Assembly (NCBI RefSeq): GCF_019175385.1 | Contig: NC_083345.1 | Location: 123,445,657-123,509,656, forward strand | Reading direction: 5' to 3' | Source of the DNA: Lycium barbarum | Lineage: Eukaryota > Streptophyta > Magnoliopsida > Solanales > Solanaceae | Length of the DNA: 64,000 nt | Shown here: positions 1 to 10,959 of the stretch, one piece after another | How the letters are laid out: each line of letters begins with the position of its first letter | How positions within the stretch are numbered: position 1 is the first letter of the stretch | Notes under the pieces: model-generated | Seen by the model: the letters and a program-made list of their open reading frames with translations, nothing else | The model's database searches: none | Told to the model about the DNA's origin: nothing | Made by a program: the position numbers and the translations under genes

Positions 1-326
1 GGAAACCTTATGTGATTTCACTTTAATTTGCTCTTTTTATGTTGACTAGGAACTCCAAATTATAATGAAAAAATGCTTTACATGGTATAACTGTAACACA
101 TTCAATATGAAACTAAGCCAATTGTACATTAGTAATATTCTGAGTTTAACATTTATCCATTGACCATGTTAAAAAAGTAACATTATCAGTTCACGTAAAG
201 AAACCGCCCATAATTAGTGAACAAGGTTAGTAACTTGAAAATGACAATGTTACAACATGTAAAATATACTGATAATATAAAAATTCGTTACAACATCGCT
301 TGCATATACATAAGCTAAATCCAAAT
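1..326. other. Non-coding flank
   Basis: AT-rich sequence with no convincing reading frame, RNA gene or terminal repeat. It probably holds the 3' untranslated region of the minus-strand gene that ends at 327. Confidence 0.5.
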
Positions 327-608
327 TCATATAATAGGAAGTCTAAGCAATTCTTTGCCATACCCTCTACAACTCTTTATACATATATCAATACAAACAT
401 GATACACATAATAATCACTTTTCTCATTGTTACACTTATTTTCAAGAATGCAAGCTTTAACACAAATTTTTTCCTCTTCAATCTCAATATTCATCACTAA
501 TTCTTCATGATGATAATTCGTCAAAGAAGAGGAAAAAGAAGATTTTAGAAGCATGCAAATGAACATAAAAGAGAACAAAGCAGTGAGATTCTGCCTTTGG
601 TTCATCAT
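327..608 (-). CDS. Small secreted cysteine-rich peptide
   Basis: Intronless frame of 93 residues, read from the second in-frame methionine (608) because MMNQRQN followed by a hydrophobic run (about residues 8-28) makes a good signal peptide; a start at 629 would add seven residues in front. The predicted mature part has six cysteines (49, 53, 59, 72, 76, 80) spaced C-x3-C-x5-C-x12-C-x3-C-x3-C, after an acidic stretch (EIEEEK). The paired CxxxC motifs recall plant thionin-like or hairpin-type peptides, but I do not recognise the family and assign no activity. A TATAAATA box lies about 75 bp upstream. The gene is outside the duplicated block and I see no second copy. Secretion is inferred from the signal peptide only. 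Confidence 0.6.
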   Translation of the reverse strand: MMNQRQNLTALFSFMFICMLLKSSFSSSLTNYHHEELVMNIEIEEEKICVKACILENKCNNEKSDYYVYHVCIDICIKSCRGYGKELLRLPII

Positions 609-681
609 TTTGTTGCCAAATTCCAACAATTATATATACAGAACTTGGACAAATTGATAATAAGTGTGTGATTTTGATGTG

Positions 682-689
682 TATTTATA
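682..689 (-). promoter_or_regulatory. Probable TATA box of the cysteine-rich peptide gene
   Basis: TATAAATA on the minus strand, about 75 bp before the chosen ATG, a normal plant spacing once a short 5' leader is allowed for. Confidence 0.5.
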
Positions 690-1013
690 CTTGCAAATTT
701 GATAGAGCTGGATCAAATTGGATCCTAGGTAATACTCCAATATACTGAATAATTAAGCAAATGATTTGTTAAAGATTTTGTGTGCCAAACGAAAAAAAAT
801 AAAAAATTAAACATCAAGCCAGATCCAAATCCCAAGACTAAACAATTACTTGTTTTCAGAGATTAGCAGATTGTGATCATGCTTATTCTAAATAGCCATT
901 AAATGTAGTTGACTCTTATCCATGTGGTTAATAGTATAAGCATTACTTCTTCTTCGCCCATTTGTTTGTCAGTGCCAACTGCTACAACTTGTAATTGGAG
1001 GAAAATTATAATC

Positions 1014-1190
1014 GAGGCATCCAAGGGTGGTCTAGTGGTTATTACTATGAGGTTTTGTGTTCAAATTTCAGAGAAAAAAAATTACTACTTTTGTCTAAAT
1101 TTGTGTGGTACAGTCCGAATTTCGAGAGTCACGCTCTTTTATTTTGATCGTGAATTCGCACATGAAACCTTTAAGTTTTTTGAAATATAA
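1014..1190 (+). mobile_element. Possible tRNA-derived SINE remnant
   Basis: GGTGGTCTAGTGGTTATTAC resembles an RNA polymerase III A box, and GTTCAAATTTC about 35 bp downstream resembles a B box. That spacing is typical of tRNA-derived SINEs, which are common in Solanaceae. I could not find clear ends or a target duplication, and there is no full cloverleaf, so this is not a tRNA gene. Confidence 0.35.
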
Positions 1191-1341
1191 TTTGTATAGT
1201 TGAAAGATAAATAAAAAGTAATATAAAAGTCACAATAATTAACAATTCAAAATATTTGAAAGACGTGTGAAAAATTTACGGTCAAAGAAAAATTTGCTTG
1301 AATCTCGAAATCCGAAAGGTGCCACATAAATTGGTACATAT

Positions 1342-2002
1342 TGTTGGGCTAAAACGGCCCAAAGATACTCTTAACATGATGTGATATTGTCTGCTTTGGA
1401 TCAAGCCCGCACGGTTTTCTCCAAAAGGCCTCACATCATTAAGAGTATCCAACTCCTTATAAGTAGGTCTTTTTTATTTTCAGCTACCAATGTGATACTT
1501 TGTTCGCACACCCAACAATCTCCCCCTCGAACTAAGTTCCACATGACTCATTACGGATGTGATACTTTGTTCGCACACCCAACAATCTCCCCCTCGAACT
1601 AAGTTCCATATGACTCATTATGGGTCAGAGATTCAATTTGTCAATGTGCCACCCACATTGTCAGAGTATTTACAGTCACCGAATCCTAAAGGTTGTGTAT
1701 GCATCTTCAAAGCTATGGGTAAAGGTTGTAAACCGGCCCTAGACAGGCAAAGGCACTAAGTTGGGCCCCACGTCACACTCTGCCATCTTCATACTCGTCT
1801 CGCCAAACTATTGGCTCTGATACCAGTTGTTGGGCTAAAACGACCCAAAAATACTCTTAACATGATGTGATATTGTCCGCTTTGGGTCAAGCTCGCACGG
1901 TTTTCTCCAAAACATCTCACATCATTAAGAGTATCCAACTCCTTATAAGTAGCTCTTTTCTATTTTCAGCTACCAATGTGGTATTTTGTTCGCACACCAA
2001 CA
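1342..2002 (-). mobile_element. TRIM (miniature LTR retrotransposon)
   Basis: A 661-bp element with two direct LTRs (1342-1517 and 1828-2002, about 175 bp each, both TGTTGGGC...CAACA) around a non-coding core of about 310 bp. Next to the right LTR, GGCTCTGATACCA (about 1813-1825) is the complement of an initiator-Met tRNA primer binding site. Next to the left LTR, ATCTCCCCCTCG is the complement of a polypurine tract. Together these place the element on the minus strand. The flanks CATAT and CATAA fit a 5-bp target duplication with one mismatch. No gag or pol is present, so it would have moved with proteins supplied by another element. Confidence 0.8.
1491..1624. repeat. Tandem duplication of the LTR end plus polypurine tract in the TRIM
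   Basis: A 67-bp unit (1491-1557) is repeated at 1558-1624 with few changes. Each unit carries the last 27 bp of the left LTR and the adjoining C-rich tract, so the element has two potential LTR/polypurine junctions. Confidence 0.8.
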
Positions 2003-2186
2003 CATAAGTGATTTCTTTTCACCTGCACAAGCCTTGATTGGCAAAGTTATTTCGTAACTATGCTGCTGGAAGATAACAAATATCGATAGAATTAATCAAA
2101 GTAGTCACAATTTGGCCCGAACACCAATAAAAAGAAAGATAATCAAGGCTTAGATTCAACGGTCAAAGGTAGTACAACATAATCTG

Positions 2187-2379
2187 TGGATAAGCAGAGG
2201 CGGAGCCAGGATTTGAAGCTTGTGGGTTCGAGAGACTAATTTGTTTAAGTTACTGGGTTCGAAAGTAACAATTTATACCTATTCAATGAATTTTTTAAGA
2301 CAAATACAAGATTTGAACCAAAGTTATTGGATTCGGCCGAACCCGCAAGCCGTATGCTGGCTCCGCCCCTGTGGATAAG
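2187..2379. mobile_element. hAT-type MITE with 8-bp target duplication
   Basis: A 177-bp element (2195-2371) with imperfect inverted ends (CAGAGGCGGAGCCAG and CTGGCTCCGCCCCTG) between perfect 8-bp direct repeats TGGATAAG (2187-2194 and 2372-2379). The 8-bp duplication and CAG...CTG ends point to the hAT superfamily. It has no coding capacity. The same family occurs at 14950-15126 and 59993-60169. Confidence 0.85.
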
Positions 2380-3889
2380 CGTGACAGGATAAGCGTTGTC
2401 ACGACCTTGAAACCTGACTATCACACCATAGCGTGAAGCATATGAAATAAGGTTAAAAATAAACATGTCCATTTCATATTCCACGGAATTTCGTTGCAGC
2501 TTTACTTGAACAAGTTCTATATCCTCATATGTTAAACAACTTAATCAACTTCTTAAGCTAATACTAACATGTTAATAACATTGAATGACTATTAGTATGA
2601 AGGGTTAAATACATAGATGCTTACTTGACTTTCGCTTTATTTCACTAAAGTTGCTAAACTATTCTTTTAGGCATAATATATAAATAAGCTCTCAAACTTG
2701 GCTTCAGCTGGCAAGTATGTCTTTCAATTTTGGGTATGCACAAGTGGACACTTCAACTTATATCAAGTTGAACACATAAATACAAATGCTGACACGGCAC
2801 ATAAATTTTGGAGGTGTCTAGATGATCATTTTGTAAGTTGGAGTGTTCAACTGACAAAGCGGAGACAAGTTGAGGTGTTTGCCTGTACACAAGCCAAATT
2901 TGAGGACATATTTATGTATTTTGCCATTTTTTATTCCGAAAAAGTCGCTTAACTTTATTAAAGTATCACAAAAGTCAATAACCTATTTTCTATAACAAAT
3001 AAGTCACTTAAGTTTAACTATTTTTTTAATCACAAGTAGCCTTGACAATCAAGTAGATCTTCTAATTAGAATGTGGATTGGATTTCTATAGATCAGCTTG
3101 AAAAGAGATCGACTGTATTGCCAACTCATGAATTAATTAACCTTCATTAAAGACTCTGTAAACTACACTTATTATATTGTAAGTCCTCAATATGTCGAAT
3201 GCAAATAAAATAAAACACCATCAATGAAAATATACTGAAAAAATGTTATTTATGTTGAGATTTTACATCTTATTAGATAACTATCAAAGTAAAACTAGAT
3301 CCATCATCCACGTCTTGTTTGTAGAGTCCACTTCTATTTCTTTAGGCTTGTTCTAAATATTTTCCTCCGTTTATGTAATACTTTCCGTTCGGTCATAAAT
3401 TTTGAAGTTGAAACTCGAAATTTAAAAATTTGGATTTTTAAAGTTGTGTTTGAACATGTATTTTATATGGAGCAAATTTGAAGTTTGGTGAGCAGAAGTG
3501 AAATTTCTCCCAAAAACTGATCTAGAATATTTTTAAGATAAATTTTCAAAATCTAATCAAATTTCATGGACAAACAGATATTTGAAGATAAATTTGCAGA
3601 ATCTCAATCCAAAATCTATGGTCAAACGATAACTTGGTATTTTCATGGTTGTACGTTTTCTTTCAATTGGCCACATCGTATTAGTTGTTAGTTTTCTTCT
3701 TTTTTCTTTTTCATATTATTTTAAGTTCTATGCATAGCAATTGCTTGGAACAGTAGTGTAAGAGGAATTTTTTTGGGGCCAGATGTATCGTTTTATTGTC
3801 ACAATTCAACTTTTATGCAATCGAGTTTGGTTGGAGTGCGAACAAAGTCAGAAATTAGTAGCTAAAAAAAAAATGAAAGCTACACATAA
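2380..3889. other. Intergenic, old repeat debris
   Basis: No gene seen. About 2600-2960 and 3360-3640 read like worn MITE sequence, for example a GGTCATAAATTTTGAAGTTG stretch, but no clean ends or target duplications could be fixed. Confidence 0.4.
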
Positions 3890-4205
3890 GATGTAGGAAA
3901 TACTCCTAATGGTGAGAAACTTTTGGGGGGAAATTGTGCGTGTTTGGTTCAAAGTAAATAATATTACAACATGTTAAGGGTGTCTTTGGGTTGATTTAGC
4001 TCAACAATTAGTATTAGAACTAGAGTATCGAATTGACATGACAGAGTGGTCGTTGCCCCCGCTTGGTTAAAAAAAATAAAAAAGTGTATAGGAATGTTCT
4101 TAATGATGTGAGACCTTTTGAGAAATATCATGCGGGTTTAAATTGAAACAAATAATATCACACGATATTAAGAACAACTTTGGATCCATTTGGCCCAATC
4201 GGTTT
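3890..4205 (+). mobile_element. Decayed second TRIM, plus orientation
   Basis: Two diverged direct repeats (about 3896-4008 and 4088-4203) each resemble the reverse complement of the 1342-2002 TRIM LTR: a TCTTAATGATGTGAG-like start, a GCGGGTTTAAATTG-like middle and an end like TTTGGGTTGATTTAGCTCAACA. After the first, TTAGTATTAGAACTAGAG is a worn form of the TTGGTATCAGAGC primer site. The core is only about 80 bp. It is too degenerate to place exact ends. Confidence 0.5.
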
Positions 4206-4736
4206 AAGATTGCAAAAGTTGGAAGAATTTACCTCTTGTTACAAATTGATGTTAAGTTTACATTACTTTGAAACTATTGTTGGAGTACATATCTTTTTTC
4301 TAAATAAATATTGTTCATTTTGGAATAATTTTTGGCAAAAGAGTATCGGATGGCAACCCTGTGGAAAGATATCTCACTAGAAAGGATGAATGCAATTGAA
4401 TTCAAACTCGTGACAATACAAAAAGCAATTCAGCTTGATAATTTGATAAGCTATATTGATCAAAACAAAACTATTCATCCTCTGTTTGTATTGATGCTTT
4501 TCAACAATGGAGTTAATCCTCTTGGATTGCTTTGTTTTTAAGCTAAACAGTACAATTTTGTACTAATGCTTTTATTGAAAACTTTGAATAAATGAACTTT
4601 TGAAAACTTTGAATAAATGAAGTATTAGAGTAAAATTCACAAATAAATGTGAAGTTTTGTGATGGAACAATTAAAGTCCAAGACCACCCACCTCTTCGGA
4701 CATTTTTGTCCCCCTGTTCTACGATTATGTGAGTTA

Positions 4737-6175
4737 GGCCTCATTTGTTTGCACTTAAAAGAGGTCTGAATCTGAATGGTTCAGATCTTAAGTCATTAAG
4801 TGCATTTGTTTACATTAAGATCTAACCACTTAATTGGTTTGAATAAGTTTTAATCATTAAGATCTTGAACAAAGTCTCAATATCATTAAGAGGTACTTTG
4901 TATAAATAATTTTTATCACCAGCTCCACCCCACCCCCAATCCACACCCACCACCAACCCAACCCTCCACCCCCAATACCAACACCCTCGCCACCCACCAC
5001 CGCTACCTACCCCCACGTACTGACCACCACTACTCACCCCTCACCCCATCGCCACCACCAACCCCTACACTACCCTACACTCACCACTAACACCACTCTA
5101 ACCCCCCATCACTACCCACCCCAACCCCCCCACCACTACTCACCCCAACAACCCACCCACCGTCGCCACCCTACCCCTCCTCACCACCAACACCACTCTA
5201 ACCACACTCCACCTACCCACCACCACCCTAACCCCACACTCCCCCTACCCACCACCACATATCACCACTACGTACCCACCACCACTAATACCCACCCCCG
5301 CCCCCAAAAATCCACCCACCACCACCACCCTAGCCTGAATATCATTAAGAGGTATTTTGTATCAATAATTTATATCACCAACTCCACCCCAACCCCAATC
5401 CACGCCCACCACCAACCCAACCCTCCACCCCCAATACTAACACCCCCGCCACCCACCACCGCTACCCACCCCCACCTACCCACCCCTCACCCCATCGCCA
5501 CCACCAACCCCTACACTACCCTGCACTCACCACCAACACCACCCCACCCCACCCCCACCACTACCCACTCCAACCCCACTACTACTCACCCCCAACAACC
5601 CACCCACCGTCGCCAATCTACCCCTCCTCACCACCAACACCACCCTAACCCCACACTCCACTTACCCATCACCACTACGTACCTACCACCACCAATGCCC
5701 ACCCCCACTCCAAAAACCCCTCCACCACCACCACCCAACCACCACCCTAGCCCCTACCCCCTACCCCCTCCCTCCCACTCAGCACCAAAACCACCCTAAC
5801 AACCCATCCACAACACCACCCACCCTCACCCTACCCCTAGACCCACCACACCACTAGCACCCACCCTATCCCCACCCCCCAAAACCACTCACCACCGTTA
5901 CAAATATCTCCAACGTTATTAGAGAACATAAATTTTTATTTGTTTTGTCAAATATTATTTTATTTCATTAAATTTGATATTATTTTCACATAGTTAGTTA
6001 CTTTTTTATTTGAATTGTATAACAATTATGTTTAAATAAGTATATTATGCACATTCTGATGTTAAAAACCAAACGGTCTTAATCATTCAGTGTTCAGATC
6101 TAGAGATAACATCTTAATCATTCAGATATGCATTCAGATTCAGACGTCTTAATCTCAACCAAAACAAAAGAGGCC
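4737..6175. mobile_element. PIF/Harbinger-like non-autonomous element with an internal G-poor satellite
   Basis: A 1439-bp insertion absent from the equivalent site in copy 2 (around 30865). Its inverted ends are GGCCTCATTTGTTTGCACTT and AAACAAAAGAGGCC, with a longer weak inner match around CAGATTCAGA. It is flanked by TTA (4734-4736 and 6176-6178), the target duplication preferred by PIF/Harbinger transposons. No transposase is present. About 1 kb of the middle is nearly free of G on this strand. Confidence 0.8.
4877..5900. repeat. C/A-rich, G-poor tandem tract
   Basis: CCACCACC/CCCCA-type low-complexity DNA. The segment beginning ATATCATTAAGAGGTA near 4878 is repeated beginning near 5338, so a unit of about 460 bp is duplicated in tandem. 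The complementary strand is G-rich and can in principle form G-quadruplexes. Apparent open frames here are composition artefacts. Confidence 0.85.
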
Positions 6176-6178
6176 TTA

Positions 6179-7388
6179 GACAATATGAGAAATATCTTGT
6201 CGACCCATATTACTCTAAGCCCATCCGACAATACTCACACTTTATTGGGACTTACATGTAACATGGATCCAACACACTACCTATTCCTTGGAAAACATTA
6301 TAAAGTTTTTTCTATTCCTTAGGCTCCTAAAGACCCCAATATTCACTCTTTATAAGAAGAAAAATACCTATGTACATATATAAAAATAATAAGTGCATGA
6401 CGTTTATTTTTTACATTCATCCTTGTTATTTAGTTATAGTTAATTAATGTATACTGCTAACTTAATCTATCACTTAATCATTATATTAATATAATTTGGT
6501 GTAACCACTTGTCATTTAACCATAGCATATTCATGTATTTAGTGACATTAAAACGTAGTTGGTCAGTTGAACACCCTTTAATCAAATTTAAAAAACTATT
6601 GTGTATGTCTAAACATAAAGTAAATTCAATACTAAGAACCGGTTAAATCCATCAATTAACATCCAGAATCTGCCTATATTATCACATCTAACCTTAATTA
6701 GAGGAACTGCGTTGTATATTGATGTAGCCGCCTGGCACACTGCTGGAGGACTCACATGCTCAAAGCAACCAATAATCAAATGCATCAAGTCATGCATATA
6801 TCATTATGGAAAAAAAAATAGACTTCATGTAAGGGTTAACCATGAAGTTGGGTGGTCCCTACTTAAGATACTTATGAGCTCTTTAAAAAAAATGGGATTA
6901 TATTGGGCTAAGAATGATGTATTTAATGAAATTTGTGAACAATTTAACAAGCTAGGTAGAACGACAAAGTTTTATCGGTTCGGTAAAATCTGTGACCAAT
7001 AATTGAACAACACAAGCAAGATTTGTCGATCTTGGCAAAACTTGCAAACAATTAACAAGATAAATAAAATGAAGATAGTATCAAGTTGTGTCCTTTTGAG
7101 AAAACTTGTAAACAACTGAAACACATGCATAATTCGCTCATTCGACAAAGATTGTGAACAATTGAACAAACGTAACTTTCTCATTCCTCCAGGTGTGTAA
7201 CGCCAAAACTATTTTTCACAAAACTTCCTTAAACGGCGACAAAATATAGTCGCCTCGAATCATCTTATTTTTGCAAATCTGCCTATATTGTAATACGCAC
7301 ATAGTAATATATTTTTTAACCTGTTAATATAACATAAATTGATCATGTGAAAACCTCCTAGAAAGGGAGAGCTCATGGGGTGAAGGCC
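6179..7388. other. Upstream region of the knottin gene
   Basis: No gene seen. 6840-7190 contains degenerate repeats of an ACTTGTGAACAATTGAACA-like motif. The region is conserved in copy 2 (30880-32150), which has an extra stretch of about 60 bp near 31525-31590. Confidence 0.5.
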
Positions 7389-7396
7389 TATAAATT
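7389..7396 (+). promoter_or_regulatory. Probable TATA box of the knottin gene
   Basis: TATAAATT about 100 bp before the ATG. The copy-2 equivalent near 32159 is also intact, so promoter loss is not what silenced that copy. Confidence 0.5.
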
Positions 7397-7493
7397 GTGA
7401 CAGTGTACAAAGGAATTGCAAACAAGAACACATCTTCTATCTTAATTCTGTCTTTTCTTTTCAAGTAGATCAAAATATTAATTAATTGTTGAG

Positions 7494-8630
7494 ATGGCTC
7501 AGAAGTTTGGTTTCTTGTTCACCATTGCTCTCATCATGATGGGTACTGGTTAATTACTCTTTTTGCCTTTTTAATTATTCTCTTTTTGCTATTTGTCTTA
7601 ACTTCTAACATGCATCTGTTTTGATGTCGATCTAACTAGTGAAATAATTTACTCGGATGCGGTGGAATGTATAGGAATTGAGTTACGCAAATGTTCCTTT
7701 TTCAGCTACCTTTTTAGATTTTGTGCCTATTTTTAGAAGTCGTTGAAAAATCAACCTTCACCCATAACTTTAGATTCAATGCCTAAAGTTTGTTCACATA
7801 TTGTTCAATCTTACAGACAAACACATTAGACCTTATAATAGATTATCAAATTTTAGATTGTTGGTCTAACTTTTTCGATAAGCTTTTCAATTTGTTCAAA
7901 ATAAATTTTGAGGCCGTGATCTAAAAGGTTCATGCATTGCACGAAAAAGAAAAGGAGGGTCATTACATCTGTCCTAAAAAGAGCAACAACAAAATTTCCA
8001 CGGAGCTCTTTAATAAAAAATGCACGAATTTCCCTTCAAATGGACTGGTCTTTAAGAATGGGCTGATATTTGATTTTTGCCCCGGGCCATAAGGTTTTCA
8101 AGGCCCAAATTCATGCGGGGCATAAATTATTGAGTGTTATGATGTGAAAAAATAATCTTATGCCTCGCTAAAAAAGTCATTTGTTATGAGGGACAAAAAT
8201 TAAAAACCAACACAACAGAGGGACAAAAATTCAAATAACCCAAGCTCTTCCCCTTTTAATTCTGGAGCTACACGGTGCGAGTCTGAATTACTCATACCAG
8301 TGGATTACAGATACTAGATAATTTTATATATTTAGAAAAGAAAAAAAAACTAGTGAAATAAGCTTTTGATATTTTACTATTATTTCCCTTATACTGATTT
8401 TTTGTCAGGATTTTGCAGTTTGGTCTTCACAAACAAAAGTGATTGATATGAGAAACGTTCTACACTATGTAAGAAGACTTGAGTCGAAACTTTTGTCCCA
8501 TCCAAATGAAATAGTCACATGTTGGAAAGGTTGCTTCAATGACTTTGATTGTAGCGATGCTTGGCTTTGTAAGCAATGCCTCTATGACGTTTTCCAGGAG
8601 AGGCAGCTATGCTTTTTCACTAAGTCGTAG
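7494..8630 (+). CDS. Metallocarboxypeptidase-inhibitor-like knottin, potato/tomato type, two exons
   Basis: Exon 1 is 7494-7542, intron 7543-8418 (GT...CAG, phase 1), exon 2 8419-8630. The 86-residue product starts MAQKF with a hydrophobic signal peptide (about residues 1-20), then has a linker and a compact six-cysteine domain (51, 55, 61, 67, 70, 81). Spacing C-x3-C-x5-C-x5-C-x2-C equals that of potato carboxypeptidase inhibitor, and the local SDAWLCKQC resembles the family's SGAWFCQAC; tomato cystine-knot miniproteins also begin MAQKF. Family members are secreted or vacuolar, block digestive metallocarboxypeptidases of insects, and some act in fruit development. Odd points: the last loop is 10 residues rather than 6, and the chain ends CFFTKS instead of the GPYVG tail that enters the enzyme active site. 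The fold call is firm; inhibitory activity is doubtful. The copy-2 relative is broken. Confidence 0.85.
8033..8235. mobile_element. Possible MITE in the knottin intron
   Basis: CAAATGGACTGGTCTTTAAG at one end and a GAGGGACAAAAATT...AACCAAC pattern at the other resemble the ends of the elements at 18202-18626 and 51763-53018. It is present in both duplicates (about 53035-53245 in copy 2), so it predates the duplication. Exact ends are not resolved. Confidence 0.4.
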
Positions 8631-9014
8631 ACTATCTGGAAATAAGTCGTGGCGAAGCTAAGATTCTGAGTTTATGAGATTTCAATTCTGGAAAACGCTT
8701 TGATAAATTATGTACGCATATTAAGTGGTTTTCCAAATACAAGTACAGTGTTTGAGTCAAAGCTAATGAGTTCTGCCGAATGAGTAGGCCTGTAGCTCCA
8801 ATGAAAGTGTAGTTTATGGGTTCAACAGAAAACAGTGGAGTAATAGTTGCTACCTCTAGCTTGAAACAATAAATGTTTACTTCAACTTACAGCGTCAAAG
8901 TCTCTCATGATATGTATATATTCGCAGTATACAACACCATACAATATGTATCACAAATACTATAACGATATGCATGCACTATAAATCAATGTTACATACC
9001 CTCAATAACATATA
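8631..9014. other. 3' flank of the knottin gene
   Basis: AT-rich, probably the 3' untranslated region and terminator. A TCGTAGACTATCTGGAAATA interval at the stop codon is flanked by AAGTCGT repeats; the same interval is deleted in copy 2. No other gene seen. Confidence 0.4.
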
Positions 9015-9231
9015 CTCCCTCCGTCCGAAAAAGATGTCGTAGTTTGATTTGACACAAAGTTTAAGAAATAAATGATGACTTTTGAAATTTGTGATCCAAA
9101 ACAAATCTTAGATATTTGTGTGACTGTAAATCATCTCATAAAGTTAAATTGTTTCTAAATATAGAAATGTGTCAATATTTTTGTAACTGATTAAAAAATA
9201 AAGGAAGACAATCTTTTTAGGATGGCGGGAG
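9015..9231. mobile_element. Stowaway-type (Tc1/mariner) MITE
   Basis: 217 bp with inverted ends CTCCCTCCGTCC and GGATGGCGGGAG, flanked by TA on both sides, the Stowaway hallmark. Non-coding. Copy 2 carries the same insertion at 54094-54310. Confidence 0.85.
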
Positions 9232-9442
9232 TATATAGTAATAACATGCTCAAATATCAACATATAACTAAATGCAGAGTGTAGAACACGTAATGAAATG
9301 CTCAAATGTCTGCTCTGCTTACTAGCATGCTTTATTCATCTACACGCGATGTCATGTACCATAACACGCTCTATAACTAAAAATGGGCACAACATATATC
9401 ACAAAACTCTATAACTAAATTGCAACCATGTATCGGATCATG

Positions 9443-10094
9443 TCAAATGGGCGGGTTGGGCTGAATTTGAACGGGTCAAAATGAGTTGATTTAATAATGA
9501 ACGGGTTATTGATTTAGCCAAAAGTTACTTGGGCTGAAATTGGTTGGACTAAATGCGGGTCATAACCCAACCCGCCTAACCCTTATTAAGTATTAATTAC
9601 TTTATTTGTTCTTTTTTACAATTTTTTTATTAACTTATAAAATTATTATTTTTTCTTTTTACGACTATATTTAACATATCAAATAAAAACATATTTTCGT
9701 GAAATATTTTGATAAGATTTCTCATGAGTCAATTTGGACTAATATTGATAATTAGTCATTTATATTAAGTTCATGTAATTAGTTATGAGTTAGTTATCAA
9801 GTTGAAAGGTAGTAAGTTGAGTTAGTTGTTTGCCAGTTGTGTATATAAGCTTGTATAGTCCGATCACATTATTGAATGAGAACTGAGTTCCTTTCTTCTT
9901 TAATTACACTCTATCAATGTCATCTCATCAATCTTAAACTACAACAGCTACTTGTCAGCCCAAATTTTTATGGGCTGAATTAGGTTGGATTGATACGGGC
10001 GGAGCTAATAATTGGGCGGGTCAATAACCTGCCTGGCCCGCCCAAACTTGGACAGGTTATATTTTATGAGCTAATTTTGTCATTCCTAACTGAA
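9443..10094. mobile_element. GGGCGGGTTGGGC-ended repeat with an LTR-like centre
   Basis: The left part (from GTCAAATGGGCGGGTTGGGC) and right part (around 9955-10060, CCCGCCCAAACTTGGAC) are inverted relatives, as in common plant hAT-like MITEs; GGATCAT occurs just outside both ends. The middle (about 9750-9950) reads like a copia-type solo LTR, with a GTATATAAGCTTGTA promoter-like stretch. Its borders lack a convincing target duplication. The block is shared with copy 2 (about 54472-55130). Confidence 0.45.
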
Positions 10095-10703
10095 TGGATC
10101 ATAACACACTCAAATACAATATTTTGGGGCATCCACCTCGAAGTAGTGAATTTGCAAGTTGCGAGAAAGAGAAGGTAAATTCGATGTAAACTAAAACTAT
10201 AAAGTTTTTAAGGTTGTGATTATCTCATCTAAAAATTTAAATTATCAGAAATGATACGTTGTTATTTACTTAATTATGCTTCTAACACATTCCTCCATGT
10301 GTGGGAGTTTTATTCTTTTTCATAACCAAGCACATGAATTTTTCCTTCATAATAAATGGCGGTAAAACTTGAACTCGAGACATTTGCATACTCTAATATC
10401 ATGCAACTTGCCTAGCTAGTTTCAAACGATCGAGTCAATTCTAATTTTTAGAGGTACAGTAAATGATTAGACTAATTTATAACCAGACAACTTTATTAAT
10501 TACATCACAAAACCAGTACGATGCATTACTAGTGACTTAATGATATGCATCATTGAAGACTCTAGCCCCAAGAAAACGTTACCCTTTACATTTCCATCCA
10601 AGTTAGATGCAATGATTCTTTTCTAATATTTCTTCGCCAGAAAAGAGAGTCGCAATATTCTTTGAGATTCAAACGTCCTGATTTGAAAGATCAATAAATC
10701 TTA
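10095..10703. other. Intergenic
   Basis: No gene or clean element end seen. The sequence is shared with copy 2 apart from small deletions. Confidence 0.4.
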
Positions 10704-10959
10704 CTCCGTCCATCCCAGTGTTTGAAGGTTAACCACTTTAGAGAGTCAAATACTTCTTTCTCTGATTACGATTGTCTTCAAATCTTTTCATATATTGTGA
10801 ATTATTAATTATGCAGATTTATAATACTTTTTACGTAGTTTTCAATTATGTAAATTTTATTATAAAATACTCCAAGAATCTATATTTTAAAATTAAGTCA
10901 AAGAAAAAACTGTTTGACTCCTCAAACTGGTCAACCTTCAAACAAATTGGGATGGAGGA
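10704..10959. mobile_element. Stowaway-like MITE
   Basis: Ends CTCCGTCCATCCC and GGGATGGAGG, with inner inverted similarity (GTTTGAAGGTTAACC and GGTCAACCTTCAAAC), next to TA-containing flanks. In copy 2 the left tip is deleted (element about 55709-55949). Confidence 0.65.

Noticed and set aside
909..1190. 93-codon plus frame as a gene
   Set aside because: Overlaps SINE-like sequence, lacks a signal peptide or domain, and its codon content looks random.
4822..5037. Minus-strand frame rich in Gly/Trp (GGGWRGCWYWGW type)
   Set aside because: Product of the G-poor satellite tract; only composition keeps it open.
6712..7002. 96-codon plus frame upstream of the knottin gene
   Set aside because: Broken in the copy-2 equivalent, which has small indels there, and not similar to any family I know.
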